A DNA stretch of 40,213 nt. Source: JBCBWG01 sp964579305 (GTDB lineage: Bacteria; Pseudomonadota; Alphaproteobacteria; Rhizobiales; Hyphomicrobiaceae). The notes below the pieces were generated by a model. That model saw nothing but the letters and a program-made list of their open reading frames with translations, had not been told where the DNA came from and did no database searches. A program made the translations under genes and the position numbers. The stretch lies in assembly GCA_964579305.1 (NCBI GenBank), contig CAZOGY010000016.1:1-40213 (forward strand). Direction: 5' to 3'. Below are positions 36,701 through 40,213 of the stretch, piece by piece. Position 1 is the first letter of the stretch. The number at the start of each line of letters is the position of its first letter.

Positions 36701-38263
36701 GATCGGCTGCTTCCCATTGCTCAGCTTGCCAAAGCTCTTGCAATGCGCACGCCGCGCAAGCCCATCGGGCTCACCGTGCTCAGCTCGGGTGTCGGCATGG
36801 CGGGGCTTGATGCAGAAGCCGACGCGTTTGGCCATATGCTCGCTGGAGCGGTGCTTGCTGTCGGACAGGAAGACCCAACGGTCTCGGTGAAACTAATTGA
36901 TGTTGCCGACGCGCGCGTTGGTTCTGGCGCGTCAATGCATCTCAACCGGGTCGTCGAAGCCATTCAAGCGAGCCCGGCGCAAACGGCGCCGTTGCTTGCG
37001 TTGCACGCACGCGGTGCGTTTGTTGAGCGGTTTTCGCCATTGCGGCTTGGCGAAACTCAGCGAACGCGCGGGCGTGCGCGGCTGGAGCGCGGGCCGCACA
37101 TCATCTTTGGCGGCACAGGTCGGATCGGGCGGCACTTAGCACGCCATTTATGCGGACTTGGCGCAGACGTCTTCGTTGCCTCGCGGCGCCGGTTACCGGC
37201 TGAAACGGACTGGGCGACGATCCTTGCTGAACCGTCGGCGCACGATGCGGGCCTTGTTGAAATCCTGCAGGACCTCGACGCCTGCCGCACAATGCCAGGT
37301 TCGCTGCACACCCTTGCGTGCGACATCACCGAACCGGGCGCGGTCGCCGATTGCCTTGGCGCGGTCGCTGCCAGCTATGGTCGCATCGGCGGCGTGTTCC
37401 AGGCGGCCGGACTTGCCCGGATTGAGGAACTTGCCGATACCACGGCAGAGACAATCACTGCTGAACTCGCACCGAAGGTCGCGGGCACGCAAGCGCTCGC
37501 AACGGCGCTTGCCACGTGTCGCCAGTCGCGCGGCGTGACACCTGACTTTGTACTCGTGTTCTCATCGCTGGCAGCGACGCTTGGCGGGATCGGGCTTGGT
37601 GCCTACGCAGCCGCAAACCGATTTCAGGATGCGTGGGTGCGCGCCATCGTGGGCACGGGGAACGCATATCACTGCGACTGGCGCGCGATTGCTTGGGACG
37701 ACTGGCAGTTCGATTATGGCGACGCGCAAGTTGCCGCCTATGCCCGCACGCGCGCTGAGGTCTCCCTTCCGCCGGATGAAGCCGTGGCCGCGCTTGAAGC
37801 CGTGCTCGGCGAACCGGGGCTCGATCACGTTCTCGTCTCAGCGACGCATTTTCCAGAACGCCGGGCGCAATGGACCAGCTCTGCGACCAACGGCGCTGAC
37901 GGTCGAGACCAATGCATGCCGCCAGGGCAACCGGCGATGGCCTCAGCGCACGCACCATGCGCCAATGAGCCCCCATCTCCGATTACGTTGGCGGATGCGG
38001 AGGCGCGCGACAGTGGTGTTGCCCGCGCCGTGTTGGCCGCCTACACCGAGGTCTTGGGCGTGGCGCACATCGCGCCAGACGACGATTTTTTTGCGCTTGG
38101 CGGCGATAGCCTGTTTGCAACCGAGATCGTGCGCGCGCTTGCACTCTCATTGCCCGGGTGCCCAAAGATCAGGATCACGGACGTGTTCGACCATGCGTCC
38201 GTTCGCGAGCTGGCCGCGCATGTGACCTCGGTCATGGCGCAAGAGGGGTCCGAAAGCCGGTGA
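30791..38263 (+). CDS. NRPS-PKS hybrid synthase, TE-A-PCP-KS-AT-KR-ACP
   Basis: 2,490 residues. Domains in order: thioesterase (about 20-250, GHSVG at 93-97), adenylation (about 270-785), PCP (S844 in LGGHSL), KS (from about 925, C1099, H1234, H1282), malonyl-type AT (about 1470-1765, S1561, RAFH at 1659-1662), KR (about 1980-2290), ACP (S2440 in LGGDSL). There is no condensation domain, no DH and no C-terminal TE. A-PCP therefore acts as a loading module. The enzyme should make a 3-hydroxyacyl chain two carbons longer than the loaded acid, held on the ACP. The start is GTG at 30791, seven bases after a G-rich run (GGGGGCGGG); the in-frame stop at 30722 rules out a much longer protein. Release is either by the N-terminal TE or by a partner outside the window. 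No phosphopantetheinyl transferase is visible nearby. The product cannot be named. Confidence 0.95.
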   Translation: MVDRQFVRPWVVRQATRPAPRVRLVCCPHGGGGPSAFRGWSEALPDWIAVDCVSPPGRGQRLSEPAVSDLTICASAIAEALSAEPDVPIALFGHSVGALVAFEVARQLEARGAVPVVRLFVSALPAPARATRDHSFAGKDDATLLADLDALGLLPSEIVASDDLRRMVLGAVRTDFSMCARAKVPEQATVHAPILALGGLNDPHADRDALLGWQAHAQKAFDVRVFDGGHFYTQTSQKDLLQFLTTTLQTDLAALSASIEHGEAATYPIDVSLADHFRAAAQQHPSQPALIGVDRTLTFRALDAETDLLAQHLRAMGLKRDQTAAILLETSADFAMACLAAMKAGGAYLPIPLATPDGAIASILDSLQPAAVITRPAYCGRLPADWQSRSRTVLLQPNWQEGLARAQASPNAMWPLPSDISGDDLAYCVMTSGTTGQPKAIACPHRGAVNSYWWRYRHLPYTDDEREACNVFFVWEVLRPLLRGKPAYVIPDDVIFDPRKLITFLADHSITRVLLTPSLFEHVLNALDRANAPEPQLAALRTIILNGEVVTGSLLARARNLLPHVAIINDYSISECHDVATTALRDLDTNTAPRFMPAGRVMDNVRVYILDEDRKPVTRGATGEVYVAGPTLARGYLGLPEETALRFVTDPFQGGDARMFRTGDAGRFRADGQLEITGRTAFMVKLRGYTVVPTAIETALCAHAAITAAAVVTIDDPDTGQPDRLVGYVTGRDGAPDNDTMADVRAMLAETLPAYAIPSQLIGLAGLPLHPTTGKIDRARLPAADLRSPEQAGVRGDVATCGPQSPVDLTDRAFIARIRDIWDQVLPQPAQTDNDNFFDLGGHSLLAITLAARVEAAFDIRLDVIDVFHHPILVRFAEHISKQLAQQAPQRMAGAPQRHANWDALSIKRKRSRRVANSDPHAQADDIAVIGLACRFPGADTPEDLWRNLVSGVDAVRDLSDRDIEKAQIPEAVRHHRDFVRAAALIGDVASFDAAFFGISAREALVMDPQQRLFLECCWHAMERAGHAPGSRAAKVGVYAGCYLPGYLVHELGAQRHLDPFHPTAFHLAEIGNDKDYLAARVAYLLDLDGPAISVQTSCSTGLVAIAQAADAIRAGSCDMALAGAASLIFPRAGAMHIDGHVISRQGRSRTFDAKADGTILGDGVGVVVLRRLADARDDGDDILAVLKGWAVNNDGAARASFSAPGVAGQAAVISDALSRADVHPDTIGYVEAHGTATRIGDPIEVRALTSAWQSAGASADGARTCSKDRALLGSIKANIGHANIAAGVAGFIKCVLALRHQVIPPQIHFDVPNPALRLEETPFRIATTRETFPLRGDAPARAAVSSFGIGGTNAHAILQAAPTAIAPDTEPRFSEVIPLSARSQAQVGTLARALSRTLDHDAEATQNRDLADIAGTLQSGRKALGHRIAVVATDMAAAARRLSDAADRTAASTPPGATPAPAQKLGGIAFVFAGQGAQHARMACGLAEAAPAFASHFSDAAAAFAGRVPDDLSKLRDPETADDVLATAVGLQPALLCVDYAIARTLMDWGIQPTIAAGHSLGQYAAAAALGLLQLDDAAALVSARARAMDQCKVGRMLSLTADADTARALIGGLADTAIAAMNALDETVVAGPADAIEQIAARARAAGISHQAVAVTRAFHSPMMDEAAKTIADVALKCAPGTSSQVCPILCNVTGGVLMPDQARNAAYWAQHAREPVRFMDNAAAILAAQPALILEIGPGMTLTRLCRKAAAGRDAEAMPRFATTLCHARDRDGQNWDVLSAAVAAAWETGCDINWRAFRAGRPAHRKTALPVMPFARTRHWPDPARDQPRGSSIDTFLGTPDPERGTGNSKTPHVLPWTDRFWVADSQRVTWPSCPDNAVQNWLVISTQMGPQDVDKSNQPFGRLTDAVCDRMGNCSSTLVRLRHDLRDGPAALARVISRRMLTSPDLRLLLAIAPPSSGETLKNPADRLLPIAQLAKALAMRTPRKPIGLTVLSSGVGMAGLDAEADAFGHMLAGAVLAVGQEDPTVSVKLIDVADARVGSGASMHLNRVVEAIQASPAQTAPLLALHARGAFVERFSPLRLGETQRTRGRARLERGPHIIFGGTGRIGRHLARHLCGLGADVFVASRRRLPAETDWATILAEPSAHDAGLVEILQDLDACRTMPGSLHTLACDITEPGAVADCLGAVAASYGRIGGVFQAAGLARIEELADTTAETITAELAPKVAGTQALATALATCRQSRGVTPDFVLVFSSLAATLGGIGLGAYAAANRFQDAWVRAIVGTGNAYHCDWRAIAWDDWQFDYGDAQVAAYARTRAEVSLPPDEAVAALEAVLGEPGLDHVLVSATHFPERRAQWTSSATNGADGRDQCMPPGQPAMASAHAPCANEPPSPITLADAEARDSGVARAVLAAYTEVLGVAHIAPDDDFFALGGDSLFATEIVRALALSLPGCPKIRITDVFDHASVRELAAHVTSVMAQEGSESR
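30848..31540 (+). other. N-terminal thioesterase domain of the NRPS-PKS
   Basis: Residues about 20-250 match type II (RifR/GrsT-like) alpha/beta-hydrolase thioesterases. RLVCCPHGGGGPSAF resembles the usual RLFCFPHAGG start. Nucleophile S95 lies in FGHSVGALVAFEVARQL, a probable catalytic Asp in GGLNDPHAD (near 201), and H230 in FDGGHFYTQ. Such enzymes usually stand alone and clear stalled chains; a fused TE is usually C-terminal. All catalytic residues appear intact. Confidence 0.88.
31598..33430 (+). other. Adenylation-PCP loading unit of the NRPS-PKS
   Basis: The A domain spans residues about 270-785: A3 MTSGTTGQPKAI from 430, A7 RTGDAGRF at 661-668, A8 VKLRGYTVVPTAIE, and the A10 lysine K775 in TTGKIDR. 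By hand alignment to GrsA the ten pocket residues read V-F-W-L-I-N-D-D-V-K. Position 235, normally Asp binding the substrate amino group, is Val471 (NVFFVWE). The A5 motif is NDYSISECHD (569-578) in place of the usual N-x-YGPTE. The substrate is probably not an ordinary alpha-amino acid; a beta-amino, hydroxy, keto or plain carboxylic acid fits better. The PCP carries S844 in NFFDLGGHSLLAI. GC content falls visibly between 32265 and 32520. Confidence 0.85.
33563..38240 (+). other. PKS extension module KS-AT-KR-ACP
   Basis: The KS begins DDIAVIGLACRFPGADTPEDL. It has C1099 in QTSCSTGLVAI, H1234 in VEAHGTATRIGDP and H1282 in NIGHANIAAG, a complete triad. Its GNDKDYLAARVAYLL segment resembles KS domains that accept chains from PCPs. 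The AT has GQGAQ (from about 1475), GHSLGQYAAA and AFHSPMM, predicting malonyl-CoA. The KR has GGTGRIG at 2107-2113, K2229, S2259, Y2272 and N2276, so it should be active. It lacks both the LDD motif of B-type KRs (GLARIEELAD instead) and the Trp of A-type KRs. The long AT-KR interval (about 1780-2090) is the KR structural half, with no HxxxGxxxxP of a DH. The ACP is DDFFALGGDSLFATEIV. Confidence 0.9.
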
Positions 38264-38372
38264 GGCCGCGCAAGACGGACGCGCCGGCGGGCGTCGTATG
38301 TCGCCTGGCACTTGCGCGCTTCACGGGGCGTGCCACTGGCAAACCCAAAACCACGGATCACTGGATCTTAAG

Positions 38373-40199
38373 ATGGCTCCGCTTCTGACGCTCAAAAATA
38401 TCCATCTGACGTTCGGCGGCACACCGCTCTTGACCGGCGCGGAACTTGCCGTCGAGCCGGGCGACCGGATCTGTCTTGTTGGGCGCAACGGCTCTGGCAA
38501 ATCAACGTTGCTGAAGGTTGCTGCAGGGACCATTGCGCCAGACGATGGCGAGCGTTTCGCGCAACCCGGCGCATCCATCGCCTATCTGCCGCAAGAGCCC
38601 GATTTGACCGTGGCGGCGACGACGCTTGCCTATGCCGAAGGCGGGTTTGAGCCAGGTCAGTCCGCGCATCGTGCGCGGTTCATTCTGGAGGCGCTTGGGC
38701 TGAGCGGGGATGAACCGACCGACCGCTTATCAGGCGGGGAAGCGCGGCGCGCAGCCATTGCGCGTGCGCTGGCGCCAGAGCCCGATGTCGTGTTGCTCGA
38801 TGAGCCAACGAACCACCTCGATCTGCCGGCGATTGAGTGGCTTGAGAAGGAATTGAAGGGGTTTCGCGGCGCGCTCGTGCTGATTAGCCATGACCGGCGC
38901 TTTCTGGAAACGCTGTCGCGAACCACGGTGTGGCTCGACCGCGGACAAGCCCGGCGCCTGCCACGCGGGTTCAAGGCTTTTGAAGCTTGGCGCGATGATA
39001 TTTTGCAGAAAGAAGCGGAGGACGCACACAAACTCGATCGCAAAATCGCGCGCGAAGAAGAATGGATGTACGGCGGTGGCGTGACGGCGCGGCGCACGCG
39101 CAATATGCGCCGGGTTGCCGAGTTGCATGCGATGCGCGCGCAACGTCGCGATGCCCAGGCGCAGACGGGCAGCGTCCGGCTTGAGGCCTCTGAGGCGCAA
39201 GCTTCGGGCAAACTAGTTGTCGAAGGCGAGGGGCTGACCAAGCGCTTTGGTGACCACACGGTGATCAACGATCTCGATGTGCGGATCACGCGCGGAGATC
39301 GGATCGGCATTGTCGGGCCGAACGGGGCTGGCAAGACGACGCTTTTGAAACTTCTGCTCGGCGAACTCGCGCCTGATGCTGGAACGATCAGACATGGCGT
39401 GAACCTCGACATTGCAACGCTCGACCAGCGCCGCGCCGCCCTCGACCCCAATGAGACCGTCGCTGATACATTGACGGGCGGCCGCGGCGATTGGGTCGAA
39501 ATCAACGGCGCGAGACGGCACGTTGCGACATATATGAAGGATTTCCTGTTTCTACCCGAACAGGCGCGCTCGCCCGTGCGCGTCTTGTCAGGTGGAGAAC
39601 GCGCACGGCTCATGCTTGCCCAAATTCTGGCTCACGCCTCCAACGTTCTGGTCCTCGATGAGCCGACCAACGATCTTGATCTGGAAACGCTCGATCTGCT
39701 CCAGGAGCTGTTGGCTGATTATCCCGGCACGGTCTTGCTTGTCAGCCACGACCGCGACTTTCTCGACCGCGTCGTGACAAGCGTGATTGCCGCCGAAGGC
39801 CAGGGTGTGTGGACGACCTATGCTGGCGGCTATTCCGATATGCTCAATCAGCGAAAGGGCCGCGATCTCGGTCCGCGGTCGGTCCGCACCAAAACGCCTG
39901 CGGACACTGCGAAAGCGACGCGTGGCGATGGTGCGGCAACGCGGGCACCGACGGATCGCAAAGCAAAGCTGTCATTCAAGGACAAGCATGCGCTTGAAAC
40001 GCTGCCCAAAACGATCGCCGAGCTTGAAGACAAAATCGCAAAGCTTACTGCAACGCTCGCTGACCCGAACCTTTATGCGCGCGACCCGGACCGGTTCGCG
40101 GCAATCTCGCAGGAACTGAGCGGTCTTCAGTCGCAGCTTTCCGCAGCCGAAGAGCAGTGGCTTGAGCTGGAAATGAAACGCGAGGCGCTTGAGGCCTGA
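38373..40199 (+). CDS. uup: ABC-F family ATPase, Uup-like
   Basis: 608 residues with two ABC domains and no membrane segments, as in ABC-F translation factors and related DNA/ribosome-associated ATPases. ABC1: Walker A GRNGSGKST at 37-45, signature LSGGE at 119-123, Walker B VVLLDEPTNHLDL (D143, E144). A basic linker of about 80 residues follows (KLDRKIAREEEWMYGGG-x-ARRTRN). ABC2: GPNGAGKTT at 315-323, LSGGE at 405-409, VLVLDEPTNDLDL (D429). A Lys-rich tail ends in a coiled coil (LPKTIAELEDKIAKL and the segment that follows), which is typical of Uup. The start ATG at 38373 begins MAPLLTLKNIHLTFGG, the expected first strand; an upstream in-frame ATG at 38298 would add an unrelated extension. 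The 109-base gap after the synthase has no terminator-like T-run. It may simply be a housekeeping gene. Confidence 0.92.
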   Translation: MAPLLTLKNIHLTFGGTPLLTGAELAVEPGDRICLVGRNGSGKSTLLKVAAGTIAPDDGERFAQPGASIAYLPQEPDLTVAATTLAYAEGGFEPGQSAHRARFILEALGLSGDEPTDRLSGGEARRAAIARALAPEPDVVLLDEPTNHLDLPAIEWLEKELKGFRGALVLISHDRRFLETLSRTTVWLDRGQARRLPRGFKAFEAWRDDILQKEAEDAHKLDRKIAREEEWMYGGGVTARRTRNMRRVAELHAMRAQRRDAQAQTGSVRLEASEAQASGKLVVEGEGLTKRFGDHTVINDLDVRITRGDRIGIVGPNGAGKTTLLKLLLGELAPDAGTIRHGVNLDIATLDQRRAALDPNETVADTLTGGRGDWVEINGARRHVATYMKDFLFLPEQARSPVRVLSGGERARLMLAQILAHASNVLVLDEPTNDLDLETLDLLQELLADYPGTVLLVSHDRDFLDRVVTSVIAAEGQGVWTTYAGGYSDMLNQRKGRDLGPRSVRTKTPADTAKATRGDGAATRAPTDRKAKLSFKDKHALETLPKTIAELEDKIAKLTATLADPNLYARDPDRFAAISQELSGLQSQLSAAEEQWLELEMKREALEA

Positions 40200-40213
40200 C
40201 CAAGGGTGGAACA

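Noticed and set aside
36290..37060. Dehydratase or enoylreductase domain between AT and KR
   Set aside because: There is no HxxxGxxxxP dehydratase motif or enoylreductase nucleotide motif; length and position fit the structural half of the KR.
38306..38335. Terminator after the synthase gene (TGGCAC...GTGCCA)
   Set aside because: Only a 6-bp stem with an 18-base loop and no T-run.
38298..38372. Upstream in-frame ATG for the ABC-F gene
   Set aside because: It adds 25 residues unlike any ABC-F N-terminus; the ATG at 38373 starts exactly at the conserved first strand.

Overview
The window is GC-rich DNA whose gene content and codon use look like a Gram-negative proteobacterium, most likely an alphaproteobacterium. 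This placement is an inference from style; there is no rRNA or other marker gene to fix it. Six genes account for nearly all of it.

Positions 1-28180 (minus strand) hold a secretion pair. A TolC-family outer-membrane efflux protein (28180-26798) is followed after 90 bases by one enormous open frame that starts at 26707 and leaves the window at position 1 without a stop: at least 8,902 codons. Its product has no Sec signal. It carries a LEPR-XLL motif (LEPRILLSA, residues 99-107) near the N-terminus, then thousands of residues of two interleaved repeat types: glycine/alanine-rich beta-solenoid repeats, and an 'HGF-x-TGD-x-V-x-Y' repeat. After these come a very unusual basic/hydrophobic strand, about three Calx-beta-like repeats, and finally calcium-binding RTX nonapeptides. 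The natural reading is a type I secreted giant surface adhesin with its TolC partner alongside. The C-terminal secretion signal, and any ABC exporter and adaptor, would lie left of the window.

Positions 28181-28530 form a divergent intergenic region with two clear hairpins. From 28531 all genes read on the plus strand. A family III (CaiB/BaiF) CoA-transferase and a small citrate-synthase-family, citryl-CoA-lyase-like protein overlap by four bases (ATGA), so they are an operon and probably act in sequence on one CoA thioester.

Positions 30791-38263 encode a 2,490-residue NRPS-PKS hybrid in one polypeptide, in the unusual order thioesterase - adenylation - PCP - KS - AT(malonyl) - KR - ACP. 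The thioesterase is at the N-terminus, there is no condensation domain, and the adenylation pocket lacks the aspartate that normally binds an alpha-amino group. It should load one carboxylic acid (possibly not an alpha-amino acid), extend it once with malonyl-CoA and reduce the keto group.

Positions 38373-40199 encode an ABC-F family ATPase (Uup-like). The NRPS-PKS and the giant adhesin are the two most unusual items here. No tRNA, rRNA, CRISPR array, transposase or prophage gene was seen.
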